Position numbers and translations under genes: made by a program. Source: Arthrobacter sp. Soil763 (GTDB lineage: Bacteria; Actinomycetota; Actinomycetes; Actinomycetales; Micrococcaceae). Taken from it: a DNA stretch of 64,000 bases. This document shows, one piece after another, positions 30,465-41,224 of this stretch. The DNA is taken from the NCBI RefSeq assembly GCF_001428365.1, contig NZ_LMSH01000004.1:213270-277269 (forward strand), in the 5' to 3' direction. Numbering within the stretch: the stretch's first letter is position 1; each line of letters begins with the position of its first letter. The notes below the pieces were generated by a model, which was not told where the DNA came from, ran no database searches, and saw only the letters and a program-made list of their open reading frames with translations.

Positions 30465-30547
30465 CCGTAGGTGGGACGGACATCCTGTCGGCTGCGTCTA
30501 AGCGAGGAACGAGCGAGCAGCCAAAGGATCGTCCGGCCCGCCTACGG
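30465..30547. repeat. 83-nt imperfect hairpin element upstream of gatC
   Basis: Outer arms 30465-30486 and 30525-30547 pair almost completely, with one mismatch, one G-U pair and one bulge. An inner 6-bp stem (30490-30495 with 30517-30522) closes a loop containing GCGAGGAACGAGCGAG-like purine-rich sequence. The shape resembles palindromic intergenic repeats or a small structured RNA. No copy occurs elsewhere in this window. The gat leader and promoter must lie between it and 30644. Confidence 0.55.
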
Positions 30548-30643
30548 AAGGCGAGGCGGCTGAGGCTTGGCGCCCGACGGCTGGAGGGCGTGGAGACACG
30601 TAGACTGGGACGGAAAATAATCCGAACCTTGCAGGGGAGATCC

Positions 30644-30940
30644 ATGGCTGCGATCAACCGCGACGACGTCGCGCATCTCGCGCGTCTTGCGCACATCGAG
30701 ATGAGTGCTGAAGAGCTGGACAGGATGGCCGGCGAGCTCGCCGTCATCGTCGAATCGGTCAAGTCCGTCAGTGAAGCCGCCGGCGACGACGTCCCGGCCA
30801 CGTCCCACCCGATTCCGCTGACCAACGTCTTCCGCGAAGACGTTGTGGGCCACACGTTCACGGCCGAGCAGTCCCTCTCCGGCGCCCCCGACGCGTACGA
30901 GGGCCGCTTCAAGGTCCCGGCAATCCTGGATGAGGACTAA
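30644..30940 (+). CDS. gatC: Asp-tRNA(Asn)/Glu-tRNA(Gln) amidotransferase subunit C
   Basis: 98 aa, standard length. The N-terminal motif DDVAHLARLAHIEMSAEE and the C-terminal RFKVPAILDED are typical of GatC, which wraps around GatA and stabilises the complex. A GGGGAG ribosome site precedes the ATG at 30644. First gene of gatCAB; the spacing to gatA is 3 bp. Confidence 0.96.
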   Translation: MAAINRDDVAHLARLAHIEMSAEELDRMAGELAVIVESVKSVSEAAGDDVPATSHPIPLTNVFREDVVGHTFTAEQSLSGAPDAYEGRFKVPAILDED

Positions 30941-30943
30941 GAC

Positions 30944-32515
30944 ATGACTGAAACCAACTCCGAGCTGGTCCGCCTCTCCGCCGCCGCGCTCGCCGCCAAG
31001 CTCGCCGCCCGCGAGGTCACCGCCGTCGAGGTCGTCCAGGCCCACCTGGACCGGATCGCCGCCGTCGACGGGAAGGTCAACGCCTTCCTGCACGTCAACG
31101 CCGAGCAAGCCCTCGCCGTCGCCGCTGAGGTGGACGCTATCCGCGCCGCCGGTGGTGCCGAGGCTGAAGCCCTGCACGAGCTCGCCGGCGTACCGGTCGC
31201 CGTTAAGGACCTCATCGTCACGATCGGCCAGCCCACCACGGCCGGCTCGAAGATCCTCGAAGGCTGGCACAGCCCCTACGACGCCACTGTCGTCGAGCGC
31301 CTGCGCGCGGCCAAGATGCCGATCCTGGGCAAGACCAACCTGGACGAGTTCGCCATGGGCTCCTCGACCGAGCACTCCGCCTACGGCCCCACCCGCAACC
31401 CCTGGGACCTCGACCGGATCCCCGGCGGCTCCGGCGGCGGCTCGGCCGCCGCGGTGGCCGCGTTCGAGGCGCCGCTGGCCCTCGGCACGGACACCGGCGG
31501 CTCCATCCGGCAGCCCGGCGCCGTCACCGGCACCGTCGGGGTCAAGCCCACCTACGGCGGCGTCTCCCGCTACGGCGCCATCGCCATGGCCTCCTCGCTG
31601 GACCAGATCGGCCCGGTCACCCGCACCGTGCTCGACTCGGCCCTGCTGCACCAGGTGATCGGCGGCCACGACCCGCGCGACTCCACCTCGCTGCCGGACC
31701 CGCTGGAGGACCTGGTCGCCGCGGCCCGGACCGGCAACGTCGAGGGCATGAGGATCGGCATCATCAAGGAACTCCATGGCGAGGGCTATCAGGCCGGCGT
31801 TGAGAACCGCTTCAACGAGGCGCTGGAGCTGCTCAAGGGCGCCGGCGCCGAAATCGTCGAGGTCTCCTGCCCCAACTTCAAGTACGCCCTGGGCGCCTAC
31901 TACCTGATCATGCCCTCCGAGGCTTCCTCCAACCTGGCCAAGTTCGACGGCGTCCGGTTCGGCCTGCGGGTACTGCCCGAAGAGGGCCCGATGACGATCG
32001 AACGCGTCATGGGCGCCACCCGGGCCGCTGGCTTCGGCGACGAGGTCAAGCGCCGCATCATCCTGGGCACCTACGCCCTGAGCGCCGGCTACTACGACGC
32101 CTACTACGGCTCGGCCCAGAAGGTGCGCACGCTGATCCAGCGCGACTTCGACGCCGCGTTCGAGCAGGCCGACGTGCTGATCTCCCCGACGGCGCCGACG
32201 ACGGCGTTCAAGCTCGGCGAGAAGCTCGATGACCCGCTGGCGATGTACCTCAACGACGTCGCCACCATCCCGGCGAACATGGCCGGCGTCCCCGGCCTGT
32301 CCCTGCCCGGCGGCCTCGCCGACGAGGACGGCCTGCCGGTGGGGGTCCAGCTGCTGGCCCCGGCCCGGCAGGATGCCCGGCTCTACCGTGTCGGCGCCGT
32401 GCTCGAGTCGCTGCTCGAGGAACAGTGGGGCGGACCCCTGCTGGCGAAGGCCCCTTCCCTGACCGACGCTTCTTCTGCGGCTGGCGCCGCCTTGAGCCAC
32501 GGAGGTTCACACTAA
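30944..32515 (+). CDS. gatA: Asp-tRNA(Asn)/Glu-tRNA(Gln) amidotransferase subunit A
   Basis: 523 aa. The amidase-signature triad is present: Lys in VAVKDLI, the Gly-Ser-rich [12 protein letters not shown] stretch and the cis-Ser/nucleophile Ser in [11 protein letters not shown]. It releases ammonia from glutamine and channels it to GatB. A GAGGA ribosome site lies within the end of gatC. The TAA stop shares a base with the gatB ATG (TAATG). Confidence 0.97.
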   Translation: MTETNSELVRLSAAALAAKLAAREVTAVEVVQAHLDRIAAVDGKVNAFLHVNAEQALAVAAEVDAIRAAGGAEAEALHELAGVPVAVKDLIVTIGQPTTAGSKILEGWHSPYDATVVERLRAAKMPILGKTNLDEFAMGSSTEHSAYGPTRNPWDLDRIPGGSGGGSAAAVAAFEAPLALGTDTGGSIRQPGAVTGTVGVKPTYGGVSRYGAIAMASSLDQIGPVTRTVLDSALLHQVIGGHDPRDSTSLPDPLEDLVAAARTGNVEGMRIGIIKELHGEGYQAGVENRFNEALELLKGAGAEIVEVSCPNFKYALGAYYLIMPSEASSNLAKFDGVRFGLRVLPEEGPMTIERVMGATRAAGFGDEVKRRIILGTYALSAGYYDAYYGSAQKVRTLIQRDFDAAFEQADVLISPTAPTTAFKLGEKLDDPLAMYLNDVATIPANMAGVPGLSLPGGLADEDGLPVGVQLLAPARQDARLYRVGAVLESLLEEQWGGPLLAKAPSLTDASSAAGAALSHGGSH

Positions 32516-34020
32516 TGACTGACGCAACCCTCAGCTTCGAAGAGGCGATGGAGAAGTACGACCCCGTCCTCGGCTTCGAGGTCCACGTCGAGCTGAACAC
32601 CAAGACCAAGATGTTCTCCTCCGCGCCGAACGTCTTCGGCGATGAGCCGAACACCAACGTCAACGAGGTGGACCTCGGCCTGCCGGGCGTGCTGCCGGTG
32701 GTGAACAAGACCGCGATCGAATCCTCGATCAAGATCGGCCTGGCGCTGAACTGCAAGATTGCCGAGACCTGCCGCTTCGCCCGGAAGAACTACTTCTACC
32801 CGGACACCCCGAAGAACTTCCAGACCTCCCAGTACGACGAGCCGATCGCCTACGACGGCTACCTGGACATCGAACTCTCCGACGGCACCGTGTTCCGGGT
32901 CGAGATCGAGCGCGCCCACATGGAGGAGGACGCCGGCAAGCTCACCCACATGGGCGGCGCCGCCGGACGCATCCAGGGCGCGGACTACTCGCTGGTGGAC
33001 TACAACCGCTCCGGCGTGCCGCTGGTCGAGATCGTCACCAAGCCGATCGAGGGCGCCGGCAGCCGCGCGCCCGAGCTGGCCAAGGCCTACGTCGCCGCGG
33101 TCCGCGAGATCGTCAAGAACCTCGGCGTCTCGGACGCGCGCATGGAACGCGGCAACGTCCGCTGCGACGCCAACGTCTCGCTGCGCCCGCACGGCCGCGA
33201 ACGCTTCGGCATCCGCTCGGAGACCAAGAACGTAAATTCGCTGCGCGCCGTCGAACATGCCGTCCGCTACGAGATCCAGCGGCACGCCGCCGTCCTGGAC
33301 TCCGGCCAGCCGGTCATCCAGGAGACCCGGCACTGGCACGAGGACACCCGCTCCACCACCTCGGGCCGGCCCAAGTCCGACGCCGACGACTACCGCTACT
33401 TCCCGGAACCGGACCTGGTGCCGGTCGTCGCCTCGCGCGAGTGGGTCGAGGAACTCCGGGCCACCCTGCCCGAACCGCCGGCCGCCCGCCGCAAGCGCCT
33501 CCAGGCCGACTGGGGCTACTCCGACTTGGAGTTCCGCGACGTCGTCAACGCCGGCGTGCTGGACGAGATCGAGGAGACCATCGCCGCCGGCGCATCCGCC
33601 ACGGTGGCGCGCAAGTGGTGGATGGGCGAGATCGTCGGCCGCGCCAAGAACGCCGACGTCGACCCCGGCCAGCTCGGCGTCAACCCGGCCACCATCGTGG
33701 AACTGAACCGGATGGTCGAAGCCGGCAAGATCAACAACAAGATGGCCTCCGAGGTCCTCGACGGCGTCCTCGCCGGCGAGGGCACCCCGGCGGAAATCGT
33801 CGAGGCGCGCGGCCTGGCCGTGGTCTCCGACGACGGCCCGCTGCTCGAGGCCATCGACGCGGCCCTCGCCGCCCAGCCCGACGTCGCGGACAAGATCCGC
33901 GGCGGCAAGGTCCAGGCGATCGGCGCGATCGTCGGCGGCGTCATGAAGGCCACCCGCGGCCAGGCCGACGCCGGCCGCGTCCGCGAGCTGATCCTGGAAC
34001 GCCTCGGCGTCGAAGGCTAG
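32515..34020 (+). CDS. gatB: Asp-tRNA(Asn)/Glu-tRNA(Gln) amidotransferase subunit B
   Basis: 501 aa from the ATG at 32515. GatB signatures such as [27 protein letters not shown] and a C-terminal YqeY-like helical domain ([14 protein letters not shown] region) are visible. It binds the misacylated tRNA, activates the side chain with ATP and transfers ammonia to it. The 1-bp overlap with gatA implies coupled translation. It ends 3 bp from a convergent LysR gene, whose 3' end holds a strong hairpin. Confidence 0.97.
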   Translation: MTDATLSFEEAMEKYDPVLGFEVHVELNTKTKMFSSAPNVFGDEPNTNVNEVDLGLPGVLPVVNKTAIESSIKIGLALNCKIAETCRFARKNYFYPDTPKNFQTSQYDEPIAYDGYLDIELSDGTVFRVEIERAHMEEDAGKLTHMGGAAGRIQGADYSLVDYNRSGVPLVEIVTKPIEGAGSRAPELAKAYVAAVREIVKNLGVSDARMERGNVRCDANVSLRPHGRERFGIRSETKNVNSLRAVEHAVRYEIQRHAAVLDSGQPVIQETRHWHEDTRSTTSGRPKSDADDYRYFPEPDLVPVVASREWVEELRATLPEPPAARRKRLQADWGYSDLEFRDVVNAGVLDEIEETIAAGASATVARKWWMGEIVGRAKNADVDPGQLGVNPATIVELNRMVEAGKINNKMASEVLDGVLAGEGTPAEIVEARGLAVVSDDGPLLEAIDAALAAQPDVADKIRGGKVQAIGAIVGGVMKATRGQADAGRVRELILERLGVEG

Positions 34021-34023
34021 GTC

Positions 34024-34932
34024 CTAGCCACCCACCAAATCGGTCATGATGGTCTGCAGCGCTTCGCAGACCATCATGACCGATCGGCGTTTAAGGTTCT
34101 CCGGCCGGGCCAGGATGTCGATCCTGCGCCGGGTACTGATGCCCTCCAGCGGCTTGAGCACGATCCCCGGGTCCAGCACCGGCCGCGCGGTATGCCGCGG
34201 CAGCAGCCCGATCACGCTCCCGGTCGCCACCAGCGCCGCCACCGTGGAGTAGTCGTTGATCCGGTGCGCGATGTTCAGCTCGCGGCTGGAGACCGCGGCG
34301 ACGGCGGAGAGCACGTCCGCGGGGGAGTAGCCGGCGTGGCTGGTTACCCAGGGTTCGCCGACGACGTCGTCCGCGGTCACCGCCCGCTGCCCGGCCAACC
34401 GGTGCCCCGCCGGCAGCGCCACGTCCAGCGGCTCGTGCGCCAGCGGGATGACCGCCACCCGTTCCACCGGCCAGCGGGGGCTGTGGTCCATGCGGTGCGC
34501 CAGGACCAGGTCGTACCGCGCGGTCAGGGCCGGGAAATCCTGCTGGGCGACGTCCTCGTCGGAGAGCCGGACCTCGGGCTGGCCCGGCCCGGCCAGCAGC
34601 CGGGCGAGCGGGGCGAACAAGGCCTGGCCGGCGCTATGGAAGCCGCTGAGCGTCACCGGGGCCACCGGGGAGCCGTGGTACGCGCCGAGCGCCGAGCGGG
34701 CGTCCGCCATCGCACTGACGACGGCGGCCCCGGCGTCGGCGAGCACCTGCCCGGCCTCGGTGAGGACCAGGTTCCGGCCCTCCTTCCGGGTCAGCGGAAC
34801 GTCGACCGACCGCTGCAGCGCGGCCAGTTGCTGGGACACCGCCGAGGGGGTGACCAGCAGCGTGTCGGCGACGGCCTTGACGCTGCCGAGGGCGCCGAGT
34901 TCGCGGAGCATTTCCAGCTGGTGGATCTCCAT
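34024..34932 (-). CDS. LysR-family transcriptional regulator
   Basis: 302 aa. The N-terminal winged helix ([31 protein letters not shown]) and a substrate-binding domain of type 2 periplasmic-binding fold are complete. The ATG at 34932 is chosen because GGGAG lies 2 bp upstream of its flank; an ATG three codons earlier lacks one. It is divergent from tdh-kbl with a 143-bp gap, so it probably controls threonine catabolism. A 19-bp perfect inverted repeat lies inside its last codons. Confidence 0.9.
   Translation of the reverse strand: MEIHQLEMLRELGALGSVKAVADTLLVTPSAVSQQLAALQRSVDVPLTRKEGRNLVLTEAGQVLADAGAAVVSAMADARSALGAYHGSPVAPVTLSGFHSAGQALFAPLARLLAGPGQPEVRLSDEDVAQQDFPALTARYDLVLAHRMDHSPRWPVERVAVIPLAHEPLDVALPAGHRLAGQRAVTADDVVGEPWVTSHAGYSPADVLSAVAAVSSRELNIAHRINDYSTVAALVATGSVIGLLPRHTARPVLDPGIVLKPLEGISTRRRIDILARPENLKRRSVMMVCEALQTIMTDLVGG
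34039..34084. terminator. 19-bp perfect inverted repeat inside the 3' end of the LysR gene
   Basis: Arms 34039-34057 and 34066-34084 are fully complementary around an 8-nt loop. The element begins 19 bp after the gatB stop and lies wholly within LysR codons, encoding [13 protein letters not shown]. It probably serves as the gatCAB terminator, built into the convergent gene. No T-run follows on either strand. Confidence 0.7.
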
Positions 34933-34962
34933 GGCTCCCATCCTATTGCTTAGAAACAGCTA

Positions 34963-34999
34963 AATCGTCGATTGAGAAAAACCCGGTTGTACTTATGCT
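34963..34999 (+). promoter_or_regulatory. Predicted tdh promoter with overlapping palindrome
   Basis: TTGAGA (34972-34977) and TATGCT (34994-34999) are 16 bp apart. The inverted repeat AATCG-T-CGATT (34963-34973) touches the -35 box and could bind the divergent LysR regulator. Predicted leader of about 70 nt. Confidence 0.5.
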
Positions 35000-35075
35000 T
35001 CGCAGCCGGTCTAATGAGGTGAGTTGTCCCACACCCCGCTCCCGACCAGGGACCGGCCCCACAGTAAGGCAGGCC

Positions 35076-36122
35076 ATGAAGGCTCTCTACAAGTCCGGCG
35101 CCCACGCGGGATTCGACCTCGTCGACCGTCCCGAACCGGGGACCGGCAGCGGGGACGTGAAGATCCGCGTGATGACCACCGGCATCTGCGGCACCGACCT
35201 GCACATCCAGTCGTGGGACGCCTGGGCCCAGGGCATCATCAACGCGCCGCTGATCGCCGGGCACGAGTTCTACGGTGAAGTCGTGGAAACCGGCGAGGAC
35301 GTCCTGGACGTCAAGGTCGGCGACCGGGTCTCCGGCGAGGGCCACATCGTCTGCGGGATCTGCCGCAACTGCCGCGCCGGCCGCAAGCAGATGTGCATCA
35401 ACACGGTCAGCGTCGGCGTCCAGCGCGACGGCGCGTTCGCCGAATACGTCGTGATCCCGGAAACCAACGTCTGGGTCCACCATGATCCGTCCGTGACCCC
35501 GGAACTCGGCGCCATTTTCGACCCGTTCGGCAACGCCGTCCACACCGCCCTGAGCTTCCCGCTGGTCGGCGAGGATGTCCTGATCACCGGTGCCGGACCC
35601 ATCGGGCTGATGGCGATCGCCGTCGCCCGCCACGCCGGGGCCCGCAAGATCGCCATCACCGACGTCTCCGCCCCGCGGCTGGAACTGGCCCGAAAGCTCG
35701 GCGTCGACCTCGCCATCGACGTTTCCAAGATGCGCGTCAAGGACGCCCAGCGCGAACTGGGCATGCGCGAGGGCTTCGACATCGGCATGGAAATGTCCGG
35801 CCACCCCACTGCGCTGCCGGAAATGATTGAGAACATGAACCACGGCGGCCGGATCGCGATGCTGGGCCTGCCCAGCCAGTCCATCGACATCGACTGGGGC
35901 AAGGTGGTCACCCACATGCTCACCATGAAGGGCATCTACGGCCGGGAGATGTTCGAGACCTGGTACGCCATGAGCGCCATGCTGTCCTCCAACCCGGTCC
36001 TGCACGCGAACATCTCCGCCGTCGTCACCGACACCCTGCCCGCCGCGGACTGGGAAAAGGGCTTCGAGATCGCCCGCGCCGGCGCCGGCGGCAAGGTCGT
36101 GCTCGACTGGACCGGCTTCTAG
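35076..36122 (+). CDS. tdh: L-threonine 3-dehydrogenase
   Basis: 348 aa, a zinc medium-chain dehydrogenase. Catalytic zinc ligands appear in GICGTDLH and AGHEFYGEV, the structural zinc site in [15 protein letters not shown] and the NAD fold in [11 protein letters not shown]. The [10 protein letters not shown] stretch is characteristic of Tdh. It oxidises threonine to 2-amino-3-ketobutyrate with NAD. The next gene, kbl, cleaves that product, 56 bp downstream in the same orientation. ATG at 35076 chosen by family length. Confidence 0.96.
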   Translation: MKALYKSGAHAGFDLVDRPEPGTGSGDVKIRVMTTGICGTDLHIQSWDAWAQGIINAPLIAGHEFYGEVVETGEDVLDVKVGDRVSGEGHIVCGICRNCRAGRKQMCINTVSVGVQRDGAFAEYVVIPETNVWVHHDPSVTPELGAIFDPFGNAVHTALSFPLVGEDVLITGAGPIGLMAIAVARHAGARKIAITDVSAPRLELARKLGVDLAIDVSKMRVKDAQRELGMREGFDIGMEMSGHPTALPEMIENMNHGGRIAMLGLPSQSIDIDWGKVVTHMLTMKGIYGREMFETWYAMSAMLSSNPVLHANISAVVTDTLPAADWEKGFEIARAGAGGKVVLDWTGF

Positions 36123-36178
36123 GCCGCGGCCCTTTCCGGTACCGTACAAAAATTCCCACCTGCACAGGAGCGCACCCC

Positions 36179-37393
36179 ATGTATTCAGCCATCAAGGACC
36201 AGCTGCGGCACGAACTGGATGAGATCCGCGGCGCCGGCCTGTTCAAGACCGAGCGGCACATCGATTCCCCGCAGGCCAGCCACATCAAGGCCGGCCCGAT
36301 CGGCCAGGGCAGCGCGGACGTGCTGAACTTCTGCGCCAACAACTACCTCGGCCTCGCCGACCATCCGGAGATCATCGCCGCCGCCAAGGCCGCCATGGAC
36401 GAGCGCGGCTTCGGCATGGCCAGCGTGCGCTTCATCTGCGGCACCCAGGACCTGCACCTGGCCCTCGAGGAACGGGTCTCGAAGTTCCTCGGCACCGAGG
36501 ACACCATCCTCTTCTCCAGCTGCTTCGACGCCAACGGCGGCGTCTTCGAGTCCCTCTTCGGCCCCGAAGACGCCGTGATTTCCGACGCGCTGAACCACGC
36601 CTCGATCATCGACGGGATCCGGCTCTGCAAGGCCCGGCGCTTCCGCTACGCCAACCGGGACATGGCCGATCTTGAGGCCCGGCTGATCGAGGCGGACAGC
36701 GCGGAGAACCCGGCCCGCCGCAAGATCATCGTCACCGACGGGGTCTTCTCGATGGACGGCTACCTCGCCCCGCTCGAAGCGATCTGCGACCTCGCCGACA
36801 AGTACGACGCCCTGGTCATGGTTGACGACTCGCACGCCGTCGGTTTCATGGGCGCCACCGGCGCCGGCACCCCGGAACACGCCGGCGTCTCGGACCGGGT
36901 GGACATCTACACCGGCACCTTCGGCAAGGCCCTCGGCGGCGCCTCCGGCGGCTACGTCTCCGGCCGGGCCGAGATCGTCGCCATGCTCCGGCAGAAGGCC
37001 CGCCCCTACCTGTTCTCCAACTCGCTCGCGCCCGCGATCGTCGCCGCCACGCTCAAGGCCCTCGATCTGGTGGAGAACTCCGCCGAGCTGCGCGGCAAGC
37101 TCTTCGCCAACGCCGAACTCTTCCGCCGCCGGATGGGCGAGGAAGGCTTCGAACTGCTCGACGGCGAGCACGCAATCGTGCCGGTGATGTTCGGCGACGC
37201 GGTGATGGCGGCGAAGGTGGCCGACGCCATGCTGTCGCACGGCGTCTACGTCACCGCTTTCAGCTACCCCGTGGTGCCGAAGGGCGCGGCCCGCATCCGG
37301 GTCCAGCTCTCCGCCGCGCACAGCACGGACGACGTCGAGAGCTGCGTCCGGGCGTTCGTGGCCAGCCGCGCGGAGGTCGCCGCCGGCTCGTAG
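36179..37393 (+). CDS. kbl: Glycine C-acetyltransferase (2-amino-3-ketobutyrate CoA ligase)
   Basis: 404 aa. Alpha-oxoamine synthase of PLP fold type [28 protein letters not shown] and the PLP lysine in [11 protein letters not shown]. It converts 2-amino-3-ketobutyrate and CoA to glycine and acetyl-CoA. An ACAGGAG ribosome site precedes the ATG. Forms the threonine degradation operon with tdh. Confidence 0.97.
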   Translation: MYSAIKDQLRHELDEIRGAGLFKTERHIDSPQASHIKAGPIGQGSADVLNFCANNYLGLADHPEIIAAAKAAMDERGFGMASVRFICGTQDLHLALEERVSKFLGTEDTILFSSCFDANGGVFESLFGPEDAVISDALNHASIIDGIRLCKARRFRYANRDMADLEARLIEADSAENPARRKIIVTDGVFSMDGYLAPLEAICDLADKYDALVMVDDSHAVGFMGATGAGTPEHAGVSDRVDIYTGTFGKALGGASGGYVSGRAEIVAMLRQKARPYLFSNSLAPAIVAATLKALDLVENSAELRGKLFANAELFRRRMGEEGFELLDGEHAIVPVMFGDAVMAAKVADAMLSHGVYVTAFSYPVVPKGAARIRVQLSAAHSTDDVESCVRAFVASRAEVAAGS

Positions 37394-37465
37394 CGGCGGA
37401 TCTGCCGTCGTCCGCCTGGTCAAAAAGTACTGACGTGACCTCCTGCCGGGTGCAAGGATGGAGGC

Positions 37466-38581
37466 ATGTCAGCTACATACGACGTCGTTATCGTGGGCGG
37501 CGGCATCGCCGGCCTGTCCCTTGCCTCCGCCCTCGCCGGCCGCTGCCGGGTGGCGCTGGTCGAGGCCGAGCAGTCGCTGGGGTACCACACCTCGTCCCGC
37601 TCGGCCCGGCAGCTGATCCCCAGCTACGGCCCGCCCGTGGTCCAGGAACTGACCATGCGCACCCTGGAACTGATCGGCACGCATGAGGGCACGCGGCCCG
37701 AGCCCGTGCTCTCGCCGCGCCGCTTCATGCTGATCGGCGACGAGGCCGCGGTCCGGGAGCAGGCCAGCGGCTTCATGCACCGGATCAGCCATACCGAAGC
37801 GCTGCAGATCTGCCCCGCGCTCAGGCCGGACTCCTTCGAGGCGGCCGGCCTGGACTCCGGCTCCTTTGCCTGCAACGCCTCCCTGCTGTTGGAAGACCAC
37901 CGGGAACGCGCCGTCGAGGGCGGCGTGGACATCATCACCGGCGCGAGGGTCCACTCGGCGCAGCGGCTGGGCACCGGCTGGGAGCTCGGCGCCGGGCAGG
38001 AAGGACTGGAGGCCGGCATCGTCGTCAATGCCGCGGGCGCCTGGGCCGATGAGCTCGCCGTCCTCAGCGGCGTCGAAAAGCTCGGCCTGCAGCCCTACCG
38101 CCGCACCGCGGCGATCGTCGACGTCGAACATCCCCTTCCGTCCGGCTGCCCGATGGTGGCCTCGACCGGCAGCTTCTACTTCCGGCCGGACGGCCGCCGC
38201 CAGGTGCTTATTTCCCCGTCGGAAACCGTGCCCAGCGGGCCCGAGGACGCACGGCCGTACCCGGGGGACGTCGAAGCGCTGATCACCCGGCTGAACGCCG
38301 TCACCACGATGGGGATCGGCCGCATCAGCCGGGCCTGGACCGGGCTGCGGACCGAGGCCTCCGACGGCATCCCCGTGGTGGGGTTCGACGCCGAGGCGCC
38401 CGGCTTCTTCTGGCTCGCCGGCCAAGGCGGCTACGGCTTCCAGACCTCCTCCGCCATCGCCGAACTTGCCGCCGACCTGATCCTCGCCGGGCAGGCGGCC
38501 GGGGAGCCATTCCCGGCGGACAGTCCGGCATCCCGGACAGCCGGGGCACTGGCGGCAACCCGGATGTCCATCCGGGCCTGA
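37466..38581 (+). CDS. FAD-dependent amino-acid/amine oxidoreductase (DAO family)
   Basis: 371 aa. The dinucleotide-binding motif VVIVGGGIAGLSLA starts at residue 7, SSRSARQLIPSYGP follows, and the family C-terminal motif GFFWLAGQGGYGFQTS is present. The latter resembles D-arginine dehydrogenase and related glycine oxidase-like enzymes. It probably oxidises an amino acid or N-methyl amino acid to the imino acid. Position between kbl (73 bp) and hutI (12 bp) suggests amino-acid catabolism. Exact substrate unknown. Confidence 0.88.
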   Translation: MSATYDVVIVGGGIAGLSLASALAGRCRVALVEAEQSLGYHTSSRSARQLIPSYGPPVVQELTMRTLELIGTHEGTRPEPVLSPRRFMLIGDEAAVREQASGFMHRISHTEALQICPALRPDSFEAAGLDSGSFACNASLLLEDHRERAVEGGVDIITGARVHSAQRLGTGWELGAGQEGLEAGIVVNAAGAWADELAVLSGVEKLGLQPYRRTAAIVDVEHPLPSGCPMVASTGSFYFRPDGRRQVLISPSETVPSGPEDARPYPGDVEALITRLNAVTTMGIGRISRAWTGLRTEASDGIPVVGFDAEAPGFFWLAGQGGYGFQTSSAIAELAADLILAGQAAGEPFPADSPASRTAGALAATRMSIRA

Positions 38582-38592
38582 AGAATGGACCC

Positions 38593-39804
38593 ATGAGCAC
38601 CCTCATCACCAACATCGCCGAACTGATGACCCAGGACACGGAGCACCGGGTCCTCAGGGACGCTGCCATCGTGATCGAGGGCGAACGGATCGCCTGGCTC
38701 GGTGCCGCCGCGGACGCCCCGGCGGCGGATGATGCCGTCGACGCCGGCCAGCGCGCCCTGCTGCCCGGCTGGGTCGATTCGCACACCCACCTGGTCTTTG
38801 CCGGGGACCGGACCGCGGAGTTCGAGGCCCGGATGGCGGGGGAGGAGTACAGCGCCGGCGGCATCGCCGTCACGATGGGCGCCACCCGGGCCACCGGCGA
38901 CTTCGACCTCACCCGGCTGGCGCTGGGCCGGGTGGACGAGGCGGTCGCCCAGGGCACCACCTATCTTGAGACCAAGACCGGCTACGGCCTCGACGTCGAC
39001 AACGAGACGCGCAGCGCCCGGATCGCGTCGACGGTTGCGGACGAGGTCACCTACCTTGGCGCGCACCTGGTGCCCGGGGGGATGGACGCCGAGGAGTACA
39101 CCGACCTGGTCTGCGGGCCAATGCTCGCCGCGGTCCGGCCCTACGTGCGCTGGGCCGACGTCTTCTGCGAACGCGGCGCCTTCAACGAGGACCAGGCCCG
39201 CCGCGTGCTGACGGCCTGCCGGGACGCCGGGCTGGGCCTGCGCGTGCACGGCAACCAGCTCGGCGAGGGCCCGGGCGTGCGCCTGGCCGTCGAGTTCGGC
39301 GCCGCCAGCGTCGACCACGTCAACTACCTGTCCCGGAAGGACCTCCGGGACCTCGCGGACAGCTGGTCCGGCTGGGAGACCGCCGCGGGCGCGGGGGAGC
39401 GCGGCACGGTGGCCACCTGCCTGCCGGCCTGCGACCTCTCTACCCGGCAGCCGCTGGCGCCCGGCCGGGAACTGCTGGACGCCGGCGTCCAGCTGGCCCT
39501 CGCGTCCAACTGCAACCCCGGCACCTCCTACACCAGTTCCATGGCCTACTGCGTCACCACCGCCGTGCTGCAGATGCGGCTCAGCGTGCACGAGGCGGTC
39601 CGTGCCGCGACGTACGGCGGGGCGCTGGCACTGGGCCGGGAATCCGGCAACGACGTCGACGGCGAACGCGCGGTGGGATCGATCGCCGTCGGCCACCGGG
39701 CGGACCTGCACCTGCTCAACGCCCCCTCGGCCACGCACCTGGCCTACCGCCCGGGCATGCCGCTGACCCACGCCGTCTGGCGCGCCGGGGTCCGCGCCCG
39801 CTGA
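38593..39804 (+). CDS. hutI: Imidazolonepropionase
   Basis: 403 aa, full length. An amidohydrolase barrel with SHTHLVFAGDRTAEFEARM (metal and substrate residues), KTGYGLD, HGNQLGEG and the metal Asp region ALASNCNPGT. It opens the imidazolone ring to N-formimino-glutamate in histidine degradation. Other hut genes are not in this window. The ATG is 12 bp after the oxidoreductase stop, so the two are probably co-transcribed. Confidence 0.95.
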   Translation: MSTLITNIAELMTQDTEHRVLRDAAIVIEGERIAWLGAAADAPAADDAVDAGQRALLPGWVDSHTHLVFAGDRTAEFEARMAGEEYSAGGIAVTMGATRATGDFDLTRLALGRVDEAVAQGTTYLETKTGYGLDVDNETRSARIASTVADEVTYLGAHLVPGGMDAEEYTDLVCGPMLAAVRPYVRWADVFCERGAFNEDQARRVLTACRDAGLGLRVHGNQLGEGPGVRLAVEFGAASVDHVNYLSRKDLRDLADSWSGWETAAGAGERGTVATCLPACDLSTRQPLAPGRELLDAGVQLALASNCNPGTSYTSSMAYCVTTAVLQMRLSVHEAVRAATYGGALALGRESGNDVDGERAVGSIAVGHRADLHLLNAPSATHLAYRPGMPLTHAVWRAGVRAR

Positions 39805-39836
39805 GAAACAGGCGCCTGAAGGCAAGGGAGGACAGC

Positions 39837-41221
39837 ATGGCCGGATACGCCAGGGAACTGGGCTTCCTGATCGACCTGCACCGCGCGCGCCGGGGCGGTC
39901 CGGCCGCACTCGCCCGGCGCCGCGACCCCGGCTCGCCGCGCTCGTGCGTCACGCCCGGACCGCCTCTCCGTTCTACCGGGCGCTGTACCGCGGGCTGCCC
40001 GCCGGGGACTTGCCGCTGGCGGACCTCCCGCCGGTGGACAAGCCGCAGCTGATGGCGCACTTCGACGACTGGGTCACCGATCCGGCCGTCACCCGCGCGG
40101 ACCTGGAGGCCTTCGTCGCTGACCCCGCCCTGATCGGTGTCCGCTACCGCGGCCGGTACCTGGCCTTCACCAGCTCCGGCACCACCGGGCATCCCGGCCT
40201 GTTCCTCCACGACCCCGATGCCGTCGCCTGCTACCGCGCGCTGGCCGGGCGCATCGCCGGGGACGCGATGGACGCCCGCCGGTTGCTGGCCCTGCTGCGG
40301 CGGGGTGTCCGGACCGCCGTCGTGGTGGGCAGCGGAGGCCATTTCGCCGGGGCCGTGTGGCTGGAAACCGAACGCCGCCGCAACCGGCTTCGGAGCCGCG
40401 CCCTGCGCCTGTTCCCCGTGCAGCAGCCGCTGGCCGGGCTGGTGGAGGCCCTGAACGGCTTCGATCCGGCCTTGGTGGTGAGCTACCCGAGCGCGCTGGA
40501 ACTCCTGGCCCGGGAGCAGGACGCGGGCCGGCTGCACATCCGCCCGCTGGTGGTGGCGACCAGCGGCGAGTCCGAGAGCGACCGGGCCCACCTGGCCGCG
40601 GCCCTGGGCGCGGAGGTCCACAACGTCTATGCCGCCTCCGAATTCAGCCCGATCGCGGCGGACTGCCCGCACGGGTGGCTCCACGTCAACAGCGACTGGG
40701 CCATCCTGGAGCCGGTCGAGGCGGACTACCGGCCCACCCCGCCGGGCCGGCCGTCCCACACCGTGCTGCTGACCAACCTCGCCAACCGGGTCCAGCCGCT
40801 GATCCGCTACGACCTCGGCGACTCCGTCCTCGCCCGGCCCGGACCCTGCGACTGCGGCAACCCGCTGCCCGCTGTCCGGGTGGCGGGGCGGCACGACGAC
40901 GTCCTCTACCTCGACGACGCCGGCGGGCGCACGGTGGCCGTCCTGCCGCTCGCGATCACGGCGCCCGTCGACGACGCCCCGGGCGTGGCCCGCTGCCAGC
41001 TGGTCCAGACCGGGCCTTCCGTCCTGCGGGTGCGCCTGCAGGCCGAACCCGGCGCGGCGGCGGACGAGGTCTGGCAGGACGTCCGGGCCAAACTCGCCGG
41101 CTTCCTGGCCGGCCAGGGCCTGGCCAACGTCGAGCTGGTCCGCGCCGCCGAAGCGCCCGAGCAGGGCGGCCGCAGCGGCAAGTTCCACCAGGTCCTCGCG
41201 CTGAAGCGGCCGGCGGGGTAA
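39837..41221 (+). pseudogene. Frameshifted PaaK/CapK-like adenylate-forming enzyme
   Basis: The authentic start is the ATG at 39837 (GGGAGGA site), but this frame stops at 40052. A second frame, from about 39930 to 41221, carries the rest: SSGTTGHPG (AMP/ATP loop), YAASEFSPIA, IRYDLGDSV and SGKFHQV. Restoring one C in the CCCC run at 39926-39929 would join them as ...DPRLAALVRHARTASPFYR, the usual N-terminus of phenylacetate-CoA ligase-like proteins. Intact length would be about 461 aa. The product activates a carboxylic acid of unknown type. Either a sequencing error or a real homopolymer frameshift. GTG at 39944 has no ribosome site. Confidence 0.8.
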
Positions 41222-41224
41222 GCC

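Noticed and set aside
39944..41221. Separate intact gene starting at GTG 39944
   Set aside because: It has no ribosome site, and the conserved N-terminal residues lie in the other frame behind a strong site, so one frameshifted gene fits better.
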